Counted from the stretch's first letter, positions 45,048-55,072 are shown. The stretch: DNA of 64,000 bases from CAG-411 sp963643465 (GCA_963643465.1 CAVIJT010000001.1:310001-374000), one strand, 5' to 3'. Program-made: numbers and translations. Notes: a model not told the origin generated them from the sequence alone.

Positions 45048-45148
45048 ATGATACACCTCTGTTCCTTCATTACATTTCTTAAATCTTTAATATATTTTGG
45101 TCAACATAAAGTATATCATACTCACATTCTTTTCTACAATGCCAATAC

Positions 45149-47260
45149 CTATTTCTTTTTTCGCTTTGGAAATTCCATGGTAAATTTAAACTGCACTCTG
45201 GACTTTTCTTCTGCGTCCTTTGTGTAATGATATTCTTCTGTGCCATTTGGAATAATATAAGCATCGTATTTCTTTCCTACTTTACTTGTCAGACCTTTTA
45301 ATAAAATCTTTTTACCAGACAGCAAGGTTGTTACCTGTTCATCCGAAAGGGATACTCCCATAATTCTGCTTACACTCATTCCACATTTCTTCGTACAGTA
45401 AGCACCATATTTTCCTTTTGCCACCTGTCCGCCACAGTTCGGGCATTTTCCAAGCACTTCCTGTTCCTGGGCAAACATTTTCTTATGCTCGTCACTGACT
45501 TCATGATAGGTCTGGATAAGTTCCTCAACCATTTCCACAATATCTGCCATAAAGTCCTCTCGTTCCATTTCTCCTTTTGCTACAAGGGTAAGGGCATTTT
45601 CCCAATCCGCAGTTAGTTTTGGGGACTTTACCACATCAGGAAGTACCGTAATCAACTTCATTCCATCCTCTGTTGGTATCATCTGCTTTTTCTCACGTTT
45701 CACAAAACCATCTTTGACTAATTTTTCAATAATGTCTGCTCTGGTAGCTGGTGTGCCAAGACCTTTACGCTCCACATCATCATCCATATCTTCACTTCCG
45801 GCTCTTTCCATAGCTGATAACAAGCTATCTTCCGTAAAATGTTTTGGCGGTGTGGTATAATGCTCACTGATTTTTGTCTGCACTCCATCAAAAGTCATGC
45901 CTTCACTAAGCTCCGGCAACCTCCCTTCTTCCTGTTCTGAAGAAGCAGTTCTTTCTTCTGTAGTCTTAAAAGATTTCTTAAATGCTTCCTCAAAATCCTT
46001 CCATCCATTTTTCAAAACCGATTTACCAGAAGTGCTGAAACCATAACCTTCACAGGTAAGTTCAGCTTTCACTGTTTCATACAAATGCTTTTCCCCGGTA
46101 GCACACAATAATCTGTTAGCAACAAGGGATACGATTTTTCGCTCTGTTTCTGGAAGTGCCTTTAAATCCGCATGGGCAATCTCCACTGTAGGAATAATTG
46201 CATGATGGTCTGTCACTTTCTTGCTATTCAATACCCTTTTTGTATCCGGATTAAACATAACCTGTGGAACGAATGTCATGGTGTCAAATATCGCTTTGAT
46301 AACATTTTCAGCGGTATTATCCATATCATCTGAAAGAAACTGGCTGTCGGTTCTTGGATATGTAACCAGCTTCTTTTCATAAAGGCTCTGTGTATACTCT
46401 AAAGTCTGCTTTGCAGTAAAACCAAATAGTCGGTTGGCATCTCTTTGGAGTGTGGTAAGGTCATACAGCTTTGGTGGTGCAACCGCCTTTTCTTCTTTTA
46501 CCACAGACGTAACAAGAGCCTGTCCATTTTGACAAGCTCCCACAACATTCTCTGCTTCTGTTTTACTGTTAATTCTTTCTGTTACTGCATCCATTCCACC
46601 ACAAAGGATATGAGCCATAAAATACTGCTCTTTCTTGAAATTCATTATCTTGCTTTCACGCTCCACAAGCATTGCAAGAGTAGGTGTCTGTACCCGCCCT
46701 ACCTTTAAAACCTTTCCACCATATAATACTGTAAAAAGTCTTGTACCGTTGATACCCACAAGCCAGTCCGCTTCCTGTCTGCAAAGTGCAGAATGGTATA
46801 AGTAATCGTAATCACTTCCCGGCTTTAAATTCTCAAAACCTTCTCTTATGGCACTTTCCTCCATAGAAGAAATCCACAAACGTTTCATAGGCTTGCTGCA
46901 TCCTGCCATTTCAAACACCAGACGGAAAATAAGTTCTCCTTCTCTTCCGGCATCGGTAGCACAAACAACTTCAGATACTCTGTTATCATGCAAAAGCTCA
47001 TAAAGCACATCGTATTGATCTTTGGTATCTGCTTTAATCTCATATTTCCACTGTTCCGGTCTTACAGGCAGACTCTCATAAGTCCATTTCTTCCACTGTT
47101 CCCCATAACTTTCCGGTTGTGCAAGCTCAATTAAATGTCCTATGCACCAGCTTACCAAATATCCACTACCTTCAAAATATCCATCCTGTCTGGCGGTTGC
47201 TCCTAAAACATCTGCTATACTTTTTGCCACACTTGGCTTTTCTGCGATTACTAACTGCAT
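45149..47260 (-). CDS. topB: DNA topoisomerase III of the ICE
   Basis: This 703-residue type IA topoisomerase has the Toprim start LVIAEKPSVAKSIADVLG and the Toprim acidic motif ATDAGREGELIFR. The active-site Tyr is in LVTYPRTDSQFLSDD (about residue 301), with RAGSEDMDD-GLGTPATRADIIEKL in the toroid. The C-terminal zinc-ribbon is CPNCGGQVAKGKYGAYC. It decatenates or relaxes DNA during replication and transfer. The ATG at 47260 follows AGGAGG overlapping the stop of the MT-A70 gene, so it is in the transfer operon. Confidence 0.95.
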   Translation of the reverse strand: MQLVIAEKPSVAKSIADVLGATARQDGYFEGSGYLVSWCIGHLIELAQPESYGEQWKKWTYESLPVRPEQWKYEIKADTKDQYDVLYELLHDNRVSEVVCATDAGREGELIFRLVFEMAGCSKPMKRLWISSMEESAIREGFENLKPGSDYDYLYHSALCRQEADWLVGINGTRLFTVLYGGKVLKVGRVQTPTLAMLVERESKIMNFKKEQYFMAHILCGGMDAVTERINSKTEAENVVGACQNGQALVTSVVKEEKAVAPPKLYDLTTLQRDANRLFGFTAKQTLEYTQSLYEKKLVTYPRTDSQFLSDDMDNTAENVIKAIFDTMTFVPQVMFNPDTKRVLNSKKVTDHHAIIPTVEIAHADLKALPETERKIVSLVANRLLCATGEKHLYETVKAELTCEGYGFSTSGKSVLKNGWKDFEEAFKKSFKTTEERTASSEQEEGRLPELSEGMTFDGVQTKISEHYTTPPKHFTEDSLLSAMERAGSEDMDDDVERKGLGTPATRADIIEKLVKDGFVKREKKQMIPTEDGMKLITVLPDVVKSPKLTADWENALTLVAKGEMEREDFMADIVEMVEELIQTYHEVSDEHKKMFAQEQEVLGKCPNCGGQVAKGKYGAYCTKKCGMSVSRIMGVSLSDEQVTTLLSGKKILLKGLTSKVGKKYDAYIIPNGTEEYHYTKDAEEKSRVQFKFTMEFPKRKKK

Positions 47261-47272
47261 TTTAATTTCCTC

Positions 47273-47824
47273 CTAAAATTCAATATCTGATTCTACTTCG
47301 TTGCCCCATACGTCAAAACCTTCTGTTTTCCTTCTTGCAAACAGTTCGATTCTTGGTACATCTCCCATCAATTTCATAATACGGTTATGTACTTCCTGTG
47401 GCTTTTTGCTGTGTTCCTCTATATGAGAAATCACAACCTGATGTATTCCGGCATCCGCACGTTTCGGTCTGCCCTTTGTTCCCAAAAGGCAGATTTCCAC
47501 GTTGCTCCTTGTCCAATAGCCCATTCCCCAAAACAAGGAATCCGCTTTTTTATTTTGTTTTACCCACACAAAGGCGGTAGTTTTGTATTCAAATCCCCAT
47601 GCCTTTAAAACCTCAATTCCTTCTAACAGGCATGGAAAGGTTACCCAAAGAAATAAGGCACAGTCCTTATCTGCTAAATCAGCTACAGGAAGTGCCTTAA
47701 TATCTTCAATCTTCATGGTTGGATAGTGACTTTCTGCACTCCTGCCCATACCCTTCTTGGAATACACTCGATAATGCCAGGGCGGATCGGCATAAATCAC
47801 ACCATATTTTTTCTGTTCTTTCAA
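47273..47824 (-). CDS. MT-A70-family adenine methyltransferase
   Basis: This 183-residue protein has the DPPW catalytic motif in GVIYADPPWHYRVY near the N-terminus (about residue 13), and later FLWVTFPCL and the AFVWVKQNKKAD segment of MT-A70 enzymes. It probably N6-methylates adenine in DNA to protect the element. The start is a TTG at 47824, four bases after the DUF4366 stop and behind GGAG; no in-frame ATG exists near it. It overlaps the reading of the topB ribosome site. Confidence 0.9.
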   Translation of the reverse strand: MKEQKKYGVIYADPPWHYRVYSKKGMGRSAESHYPTMKIEDIKALPVADLADKDCALFLWVTFPCLLEGIEVLKAWGFEYKTTAFVWVKQNKKADSLFWGMGYWTRSNVEICLLGTKGRPKRADAGIHQVVISHIEEHSKKPQEVHNRIMKLMGDVPRIELFARRKTEGFDVWGNEVESDIEF

Positions 47825-47829
47825 TTTGC

Positions 47830-49410
47830 CTACTCCTCACTATCCTCTGTCTGTTCAAAGAAATCGTCCTCTGAGTCCTCGTTTTCTTCTTCCTCTTCGT
47901 ATTCCTCGTCATCCTCTTCTTCCTCATCCTCATCAAGGAAATCCTCCTTTTTACGGACAACTTTAAAATAGTATGCTCCAATAACGACCACTGCTATAAT
48001 TCCAAGAATGATATAAGTTGTCATTGAATTTTCTTCTGGATTTTCTTCTTCCGTAACTTCTGTCCCCTCCGGATTTTCTTCTGCACCATCTTCCATTGCT
48101 GTATCTTCGGTTCCATCTGTCTTATCACCTTCTACATTATTGTTAGACAACGCAGCTCCTGATACGGGAATAGCAGACTCTAATGCTGCGGAGTTTTTTG
48201 GAAGTGTTTCACTGTTTTCCGTTGTGGTATTTAACAGGTCATTTTCGCTGATTTCTGTTAAAAAGTAGACCATTTCCTCATCACCATCCCTGTCAATAAT
48301 CAGGTAAAATACTTTTTCATTGGCAGTCTGAATGGTATAAAATTCCTTGCCTTTTTCTTCATCCACCTCGGTATCACTATCTGATGTTTCTTTCTTCGAA
48401 CCACTGCCTGCATTACTGCTTACAATCTGATTCCCCTCACTATCTGTCTTTGTATGCTCTGTTACCTGTGCAGTAGCAGAGGAAGGATTGGTTGCTTCTG
48501 CACTAACCGGAAGCTGTTCTGCCGGATTGCTTTCACTGTTATCTTCTGTTTCCGGATCAGTGTAGTATGGATTGGCAGTCTTATAGATTTCCGACATATT
48601 TCCGGCATTATCCATTGCCTGAATGGTAAAATACTGATATCCTGCGTCAAACTGCTGTAAACGGATATTTAAAACACCATTAGTAATCTCCGTAAATTCA
48701 TATCCATTCACATAAATTGCTTTGATACCGGAAGCGGTGTCGTGTGCCTGAATACTTAACAGTCCATCACTTACCGCAGCATTTAAAGTGGGCTTGTCAA
48801 AATCAAAACATTTCACATAACGGTTCTTCTCATAGGTCTTTCCATTCTGGTCTGTTACAAGCACATAAACGGTACTGTTTTCAGAAATTTCTATATACAT
48901 ATCTTCTGTAATATCCGACCAGCTACCATTTTGTCCGATTTTTGCCTGTACGGTCTTAATGATAAAATTCTCTGTCTTTGACACATCTTCTACAGAAATA
49001 TGTACTTTTGCAGTTTCGTTATGCCAGCCTGTTGGTGTGTTAATTGTAATTTTCACGTTGGGACTGACATACTCACAAAGTCTATAATCATTTTTACACA
49101 CTTCACATTCCTCATCCTTGGAATACTGTGAACATTTCTCTTTGCAAGTGCATTTCTGTTCTAACGCATCATTTTCAGAAGTTGTAACATCTTCTGTTCC
49201 CGACTCTGTTTCACTCTCTTTTTCTGTGGTATCATTTTCTTTTGCATCATCTTCCGTCACCGCTTCACTTTTTTCTGAAATATTCGTATCCTGTGCCTGA
49301 ACATCCACCGTATTTCCACTGTTTGCCATAAATGCTCCAATCGGCATACAAAACAAAACCGCTGATAATACCAGCGATAAAACAACTTTAATAGATAATT
49401 TTTTCTTCAT
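47830..49410 (-). CDS. DUF4366-type exported membrane-anchored ICE protein
   Basis: About 526 residues. The signal peptide is MKKKLSIKVVLSLVLSAVLFCMPIGAFMA-like at 1-40. An acidic Ser/Thr/Glu-rich linker with a short Cys-rich segment (CTCKEKCSQYSKDEECEVCK) follows. Two beta-sandwich-like domains come next (PNVKITINTPTGWHNETAKV; ASGIKAIYVNGYEF). A second low-complexity acidic region leads to a membrane helix (TTYIILGIIAVVVIGAYYF, about 460-480). The strongly acidic tail is DEDEEEEDDEEYEEEEE-like. The DUF4366 family is constant in Tn1549-type transfer operons and is probably a cell-surface part of the mating apparatus. The ATG at 49410 lies in the DUF4315 gene end. Confidence 0.88.
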   Translation of the reverse strand: MKKKLSIKVVLSLVLSAVLFCMPIGAFMANSGNTVDVQAQDTNISEKSEAVTEDDAKENDTTEKESETESGTEDVTTSENDALEQKCTCKEKCSQYSKDEECEVCKNDYRLCEYVSPNVKITINTPTGWHNETAKVHISVEDVSKTENFIIKTVQAKIGQNGSWSDITEDMYIEISENSTVYVLVTDQNGKTYEKNRYVKCFDFDKPTLNAAVSDGLLSIQAHDTASGIKAIYVNGYEFTEITNGVLNIRLQQFDAGYQYFTIQAMDNAGNMSEIYKTANPYYTDPETEDNSESNPAEQLPVSAEATNPSSATAQVTEHTKTDSEGNQIVSSNAGSGSKKETSDSDTEVDEEKGKEFYTIQTANEKVFYLIIDRDGDEEMVYFLTEISENDLLNTTTENSETLPKNSAALESAIPVSGAALSNNNVEGDKTDGTEDTAMEDGAEENPEGTEVTEEENPEENSMTTYIILGIIAVVVIGAYYFKVVRKKEDFLDEDEEEEDDEEYEEEEENEDSEDDFFEQTEDSEE

Positions 49411-49642
49411 TTCGTAAAGTCTCCTTTTCTTTTTCTGCCAATAAATGCAAAATCTCATCCTCACTGAATTTATTAAGTAATTGCAGTTTCTCGGACGAGA
49501 TTTTATATTTCTTTATAATTTTCATGGCTTCGGCATCCTCCGCCATCTGTTTTTGTTCTGCCAAGTCCTTTTCTTTTGCCTGTAACTGTGCAATCTGCTG
49601 TCGGACTTTTGTCAGTTCTCTTTCTATTCTCTCTTTTGTCAT
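49388..49642 (-). CDS. DUF4315 protein of the ICE transfer operon
   Basis: This 84-residue protein is entirely helical and charged (MTKERIERELTKVRQQIAQLQ, EKDLAEQKQMAEDAEAMK), matching DUF4315, a small conserved gene of Tn1549-type transfer modules. The function is unknown; a coiled-coil adaptor role is likely. The ATG at 49642 follows GTGAGGATT. Its end overlaps the start of the DUF4366 gene by about 23 bases. Confidence 0.85.
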   Translation of the reverse strand: MTKERIERELTKVRQQIAQLQAKEKDLAEQKQMAEDAEAMKIIKKYKISSEKLQLLNKFSEDEILHLLAEKEKETLRNEEKIIY

Positions 49643-49658
49643 AAATCCTCACTTCCTG

Positions 49659-52619
49659 TTAATTTAATCTACCAAAACTGTAGAAATGGCTTTGCCAGTA
49701 TGGGGAATTGATAGAAGCGTAGTTAATTGGATCTCCACAATGTATCATGACACCATCTCCACAATAAATCCCTACATGGCTGACCGCTCCTGCTGAATTA
49801 TAAGTACCTGTGAAAAAGATAATATCCCCGGCTTTTGCTTCACTTGCAGATATTGGAGTACACTGGTCATAAATCCCCTGTGCTGTGGTTCGTGGCAGAT
49901 TATGTACTCCACTGTTGGTAAATACCCAGCATACAAAACCGGAACAGTCAAAACTTGTGGAAGGACTGGAACCGCCCCATACATAAGGGTATCCCAAATA
50001 CTTCGCTGCTTCTTCCATCAAAGCCTGTACGGTAGCATCATCATAGGAGTTCGGTGGAATAACATTTCCTCCACTTCCAGCCCCTGTTGTACCTCCGCTT
50101 GTATTTTCTCCATAAAGAGTCTTTGTTCCCACATCAAAATAAAATAACGGATTGTAATACTCCCCGTTATATAAACATTCGATATGTAAATGACTTCCGG
50201 TACTGCTTCCCGTATTTCCAGTAGTTCCGATTACTGTTCCTTTGGTAACTTCCTGTCCGGCACTGACACTCAGACTATCCATGTGGGCATACTTGGTGGT
50301 ATATCCATCTTTTTCAATCACCACATAGTTTCCATAGTAACTGTCATAGGTTGCTGTGGTAACGGTTCCATCATGGGTTGCATATACCTTTGTACCTGTT
50401 GGTACTACAATATCTACACCCCGGTGCAATTCTTCATTTCCGGTATTGGGATTTTTCCGATACCCATAATAGCTGCTGATATAGTTGTACCAGTACAAAT
50501 CCACCGGAGAAGCAAACTGCTGAAGGAGTCCGCCTGTTTCTGAATACATGGCAAAGATTTCTGTCTGCTCCGTATTCATCCTTTCTGCTACTATGGTTTC
50601 CAAAGATTTCACCGTAAGAACCACTCGCAGAACACTGACTTCATATTCTTCCTCTTTCATAACCGGATTTCCATTTTCATCATACAATGGATTGCCTTCT
50701 TCATCTGTAGATTGCACCTGTCTTGTCCTTGTTTCCGTTTCCGGTGTGGTAGTCAGCGTATACATTTCCTCAAAAAGTTCCTGTACTTCACTTTCTACTT
50801 CACTGGCAGTAAACTCGGTATAAACTGCGGATAAATAACTAATCAGTGTAAATGGATTGTGTCCAATTGCTCCAAGATTATAGGAATACTCATCATATCC
50901 CGGATAATCCGTTTCCATGTTATCAATCTCATTCTGTAAATCCAGTTCCAGACGGGTAAACTGCAAATCAACTGCATCAATTTCTTTCGGTTCACTCAGA
51001 TAACTTGAAGCCATAATAGCTGACTGGGTATCTGCAAACATAGCACCACAAGAAGATACAGAGGTCATAATCATAATCAAAAGAATGGCAATGATACCCA
51101 CTGTTACAAACACTCCTGCATGATTTCTTGCAATCTCTAGTAACTTTCTTGCTACCTTCGTTGCGGTATCCGCTGTTTTTGCTACTGCTTCCTTTGCACT
51201 TTTTGAAGCAGCTCCATTCCTTTTTGCTTTCATATATTCCCGCTTAATTCGTTGCTTCTGTAAACGTTTCTGCAATGCCTTCTTTTGCATCTGAGGATTT
51301 TCCTCTAAGAATTTCTGGTATTGGAAATTTACCTCTTTTTGAAACTGTTTCTTTTCCAGCTTTGCAACCTTTGCCCGCTGTCTTTGTGTTTTTCCTTTGT
51401 ACTGCCTTTTGACAAAACCATAGAAATCCTCAACTTTTTGTTCTGTCTTATGAGCCGCTTCCACCGCAGAATTTTCTTTTTCATTCTCAGCAATCTTCCC
51501 ATGCACAAAGTTCTTTCCTTCATTCTCTAACCTTCGCATGGCTGACTTCGGGAATCCCTCCGGTTTAAAAGTTTTCTCCTTTTCTATGGGAACTACTACA
51601 TATTTCCCACGCCCGGTTTCTTCATCGTACACACGTTGCAAAGTATATTCTTTTTTCTTTGGAAGTTTTCCCCTTGCTTTCTCGGTCTTTTCTCCGGCTT
51701 TTTGTGCCTGTTTCCTTTTCTTTTGCAGTTTTTTACTTTCCACAAATGGCGAGTCTGTATTTTCTGTAAAAGTAGTATCTTTTGTTTGAAAATCTCCAAA
51801 GCCTTTGCCTTTATTCTCTGGCTGCTTACTCTGATGTTCCTTTTTTACCCGCTTTCTATGATACTTTCCCTTTTTAGCTGACTGCCTGTAAGTATCTCTG
51901 CGGTGATAGTCCTCAGTAAAACTCTGCTTTGGTTCTGTTTTCTCATCCTGTCCGGTAAAATTTTGTTTTGGTTCTGTTTTCTCCTGTTGCTCCGTAAAAT
52001 TTTGCTCTGAAAAAACTTTTTCATTTTTGATAAAATCAAACGTTTCTTTCTTCTCCGGTTCTGTATCCGACTTCTGGACATTTTGTCCAAAAGTCTTTTG
52101 ATACATTTTCTTGGCACGATTTTTTGATACTCTACTTGTTTGAGTTTTCGCTACGGACTTTGGTTGTTCTGAAAAAACATTCTCATTCTTAATATAATCA
52201 GACTTTGCTTCCTTCTCTGCTTCTTCACCCAACTTCTGGACATTTTGTCCAAAAGTATCCTGATACGCTTCCTTGGATTGATTTTTTGATACTCTGCTTG
52301 TTTGAGCTTTCGCTACAGACTTTGGTTGTTCCGAAAAAACATTTTCATTCCTAATAAAATCAATTGTTTCTCCCTTTCCCAGTTCTGTATCTGACTTCTG
52401 GACATTTTGTCCAAAAGTGTCCTGATAGGCTTTCTTGGCATGGGATTTCGCTAGGTTCTTACCTTGCTCAAACTCCTGTCCTGCTCTTTTTGTATTGCCA
52501 TCTCTTTCCTGAAAAACTGCATTGCCACCTTTCTGAAAACCACTATCTTCTTTTTTATGAAAATCCACATCTTCCGGTTTCTGAAAAGTATTTTTCTGCT
52601 TTTTCTTTTTTCCTGCCAT
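49659..52619 (-). CDS. VirB1-like cell-wall hydrolase (M23 + NlpC/P60) with repeat-rich N-terminus
   Basis: A 986-residue protein. Residues 1-300 are a hydrophilic, lysine-rich region with tandem 54-residue repeats (each with YQDTFGQNVQK-like and NENVFSEQPKS-like blocks). Basic coiled segments follow. A single membrane helix lies at about 505-525 (VFVTVGIIAILLIMIMTSVS). The outside portion has an M23 endopeptidase domain (HRGVDIVVPTGTK, HLHIE; about 730-815) and a C-terminal NlpC/P60 domain with the catalytic Cys in FDCSGFVCW (about 891) and His in VSHVGIYCG. It opens peptidoglycan for the transfer apparatus. Its start overlaps the VirB4 stop (TGATG). Confidence 0.93.
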   Translation of the reverse strand: MAGKKKKQKNTFQKPEDVDFHKKEDSGFQKGGNAVFQERDGNTKRAGQEFEQGKNLAKSHAKKAYQDTFGQNVQKSDTELGKGETIDFIRNENVFSEQPKSVAKAQTSRVSKNQSKEAYQDTFGQNVQKLGEEAEKEAKSDYIKNENVFSEQPKSVAKTQTSRVSKNRAKKMYQKTFGQNVQKSDTEPEKKETFDFIKNEKVFSEQNFTEQQEKTEPKQNFTGQDEKTEPKQSFTEDYHRRDTYRQSAKKGKYHRKRVKKEHQSKQPENKGKGFGDFQTKDTTFTENTDSPFVESKKLQKKRKQAQKAGEKTEKARGKLPKKKEYTLQRVYDEETGRGKYVVVPIEKEKTFKPEGFPKSAMRRLENEGKNFVHGKIAENEKENSAVEAAHKTEQKVEDFYGFVKRQYKGKTQRQRAKVAKLEKKQFQKEVNFQYQKFLEENPQMQKKALQKRLQKQRIKREYMKAKRNGAASKSAKEAVAKTADTATKVARKLLEIARNHAGVFVTVGIIAILLIMIMTSVSSCGAMFADTQSAIMASSYLSEPKEIDAVDLQFTRLELDLQNEIDNMETDYPGYDEYSYNLGAIGHNPFTLISYLSAVYTEFTASEVESEVQELFEEMYTLTTTPETETRTRQVQSTDEEGNPLYDENGNPVMKEEEYEVSVLRVVLTVKSLETIVAERMNTEQTEIFAMYSETGGLLQQFASPVDLYWYNYISSYYGYRKNPNTGNEELHRGVDIVVPTGTKVYATHDGTVTTATYDSYYGNYVVIEKDGYTTKYAHMDSLSVSAGQEVTKGTVIGTTGNTGSSTGSHLHIECLYNGEYYNPLFYFDVGTKTLYGENTSGGTTGAGSGGNVIPPNSYDDATVQALMEEAAKYLGYPYVWGGSSPSTSFDCSGFVCWVFTNSGVHNLPRTTAQGIYDQCTPISASEAKAGDIIFFTGTYNSAGAVSHVGIYCGDGVMIHCGDPINYASINSPYWQSHFYSFGRLN
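52020..52450. repeat. 162-bp tandem repeats within the hydrolase gene
   Basis: Copies of a 162-base unit, about 2.7 in number, have identical landmarks at 52071, 52233 and 52395 (CTTCTGGACATTTTGTCC), exactly 162 apart. The unit length is 54 codons, so copy-number changes keep the frame. Confidence 0.85.
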
Positions 52620-55072
52620 CAGCTCGCCTCATCTTTCTTCACAGCTTCTTCCGGCTTAGTGTTCATAATCGCATAGGTCTTAGTATCTGTTGGATATTTA
52701 TCTACAAATGGAATAACCACATTATCAAACAAGATAAGACCACTACCCGGTTCAGAATTTGTTACATGGGTAAGCTGCTTGTCGGAAAGTCCCAGCTTGT
52801 CTGCTAAAATATTCTGGTCTTTGGCATTCTGATTTAGCAAGTATACAAAATCACTGTTACCCAAGATACCCTCAATTTCTTCTGACTTTAAGAAATCACC
52901 CACGTTCTGGGTAAGTCCGGTTGGAATACCTCCCCACTTTCTGAAACGTTTCCAGATTTCCACAGAATAAATGGCAGTCTGCTTTTCTTTCAACAAAAGA
53001 TGAAACTCATCACAATAATAACGGGTAGCAATCTTACGTTCCCTGTTCTGTGACACTCTGTTCCACACTGCATCCTGAACAATTAACATTCCAATTTCTT
53101 TTAACTGGTTTCCCAAATCTCTAATGTCAAAACACATGATACGATTATGAGAATCCACATTCGTTCTATGGTTAAAGTAATTCTGTGAACCATGCACATA
53201 CAACACAAGGCTGTTTGCAATACGCTCTGCTTTTTTATTCTTGTGTTTTAACAAGGCATTATATAAATCTTCCAAAATCGGCATATTCTCCGGTACCGGA
53301 TTTTCAAAGTAATTATCATAAATATGACGAATACACTCATCAATGATACCTTTTTCATCATTCTCCAGACCGTCTTTTCCTCCGGCAATCAAATCACAAA
53401 GCGTGATGATAAAGTCACTTTTCAATTTCAGTGCTTCCTTATCTCCTTTATGGCTAAGCTGAATATCCATCGGATTTAGATAATCTTTGGAATTGGTGGC
53501 AAGTCTTACTACCTGCCCCTTCAAAGCCTGTACCAAAGGAAAATACTCTCCCTCCGGATCACAGATAATAATGTCATCCCTTGTCATAAGGAAACAGGAC
53601 AATATCTCTCGTTTTGCACTAAAGGATTTACCACTACCCGGTGTTCCTAAGATTACGCCGTTTGGTGTACGAAGCCTTTTCCGGTCTGCCATAATCATGT
53701 TGTTGCTAAGGGCATTTAAGCCATAATAAATAGCCGGTGCCGGCATAAACAATTCCTGTGTGCAGAATGGCACTAAAACAGCAGTGCTTTTGGTTGTCAG
53801 CACTCGCTCAATGCCTGTTTCATTGCACCCGATTGGTGCGGATGCCATAAGTCCCTGTTCCTGCAAATACTGCAAACATCTAAGATTACAGTTTGCCTGT
53901 TGAATGATACCGGATACCCTTTGAATAATATTTTCCAATTTCGCTTTTGTCCTTCCATAACAGGTAATCAAAAACGTCATTCTCACAATCTTTTGATTGC
54001 TTGTGTTCAAATCGTCAAGCAGTTCCAGCGTATCCTTTTCATATGTAATAATATCTGTTGGTAAAATATCCATGTCATATCCACTCCGGACTGCTTTCTT
54101 CTGCTCCTCAATCTTCATTTTCTGAATGTTGGTAAGTGCTGCCTTTAACATCTTAATAGCCTTAACCGGATCCATCGTCTGCATATGCATGGTAATGGTA
54201 AGGTTATCATCAATATCAAGAAGTTTCTTTAACAGTTCATCATTAAATCTTGGTGCAATAATATCCAGATAGGACACACAGCCATACATATCCCCGGACT
54301 TAAATCGGTTTGGATTTCGAAAGTCAAATCCCGGTGGTGCAATATAATCTTTTATGGATTTTCCCGACTGTGATAATTCCTTAAATGAAAAACGGAAAGG
54401 TTCCATCGTTCCCTGGTTAAAATATTCATGCAGGATACGAAGTCTTTCCTTTCCGTCCAAACCTCTGGCATTGGTGCCGATGTTATTCAGGTTTCTGATA
54501 ACATCTCTTTCAATATTGTTCAGTTTGTTTCTTGCCTCCTTAAATCCGGTACTTTCCACACCAAAGATAAGATATTTTGACTTGATAATACCATTGTTCC
54601 CCTTTGCAGCCTGATGTTTCAACATCTGCGTATATTCCTCACGAATATCATCAAATTCATCTCCCTGCAAAGGAATATCAAACTGATTTACAAGTGTCTG
54701 TTCACTGACCTGTCTGTTAAACAAAAATAATTCAAATTTTATAGACGGATCAAAATAGTTAATAAGTTTGCTGTATTCTTCTAAAATATCGCCCTGATCT
54801 TCTACCTCCAGCAAATCATAGTTGATGTCATAAAATTCCACCATCTTTGTAAAAAATGTATTTGTTACCTGGCAGATACCATCACGATACATCTTTTTAA
54901 AAGTTATGGTTTTCTGTGCGGTAGTCGGCTTTGCCTGCTGTTTACTGTCTCCGGCAAGGGTGCGTTTTAACTCTGCCAGTCTTTTCTTTTCAGAAAAAGT
55001 AAGCCCGGACTTTGACTGCACAGCCTTTTTCCCGGACTTTCCCTTAGCCGATACCTTTTGCTTTTTCCTCAA
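52619..55072 (-). CDS. VirB4-type conjugation ATPase
   Basis: This 817-residue ATPase has Walker A LGTPGSGKSFSAKREI at about residue 478 and Walker B-like DIIICDPEGEYFPL; the later HLLLKEKQTAIYSVEIWKR and LTQNVGDFL contain the RecA-fold core typical of VirB4/TraE. It powers assembly of the secretion channel. The start is a TTG at 55072, nine bases after GGAGG, inside the 3' end of prgI, so translation is coupled. The operon order VirB6-PrgI-VirB4-NlpC/P60 is standard for Tn1549-like ICEs. Confidence 0.93.
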   Translation of the reverse strand: MRKKQKVSAKGKSGKKAVQSKSGLTFSEKKRLAELKRTLAGDSKQQAKPTTAQKTITFKKMYRDGICQVTNTFFTKMVEFYDINYDLLEVEDQGDILEEYSKLINYFDPSIKFELFLFNRQVSEQTLVNQFDIPLQGDEFDDIREEYTQMLKHQAAKGNNGIIKSKYLIFGVESTGFKEARNKLNNIERDVIRNLNNIGTNARGLDGKERLRILHEYFNQGTMEPFRFSFKELSQSGKSIKDYIAPPGFDFRNPNRFKSGDMYGCVSYLDIIAPRFNDELLKKLLDIDDNLTITMHMQTMDPVKAIKMLKAALTNIQKMKIEEQKKAVRSGYDMDILPTDIITYEKDTLELLDDLNTSNQKIVRMTFLITCYGRTKAKLENIIQRVSGIIQQANCNLRCLQYLQEQGLMASAPIGCNETGIERVLTTKSTAVLVPFCTQELFMPAPAIYYGLNALSNNMIMADRKRLRTPNGVILGTPGSGKSFSAKREILSCFLMTRDDIIICDPEGEYFPLVQALKGQVVRLATNSKDYLNPMDIQLSHKGDKEALKLKSDFIITLCDLIAGGKDGLENDEKGIIDECIRHIYDNYFENPVPENMPILEDLYNALLKHKNKKAERIANSLVLYVHGSQNYFNHRTNVDSHNRIMCFDIRDLGNQLKEIGMLIVQDAVWNRVSQNRERKIATRYYCDEFHLLLKEKQTAIYSVEIWKRFRKWGGIPTGLTQNVGDFLKSEEIEGILGNSDFVYLLNQNAKDQNILADKLGLSDKQLTHVTNSEPGSGLILFDNVVIPFVDKYPTDTKTYAIMNTKPEEAVKKDEAS

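Noticed and set aside
47706..47981. 91-residue Arg/Lys-rich open frame overlapping the MT-A70 and DUF4366 genes
   Set aside because: It is a shadow of the acidic DUF4366 tail in another frame.
52020..52450. CRISPR-like array
   Set aside because: The repeats are 162 bases apart, in frame, and inside the hydrolase gene; they are protein repeats.
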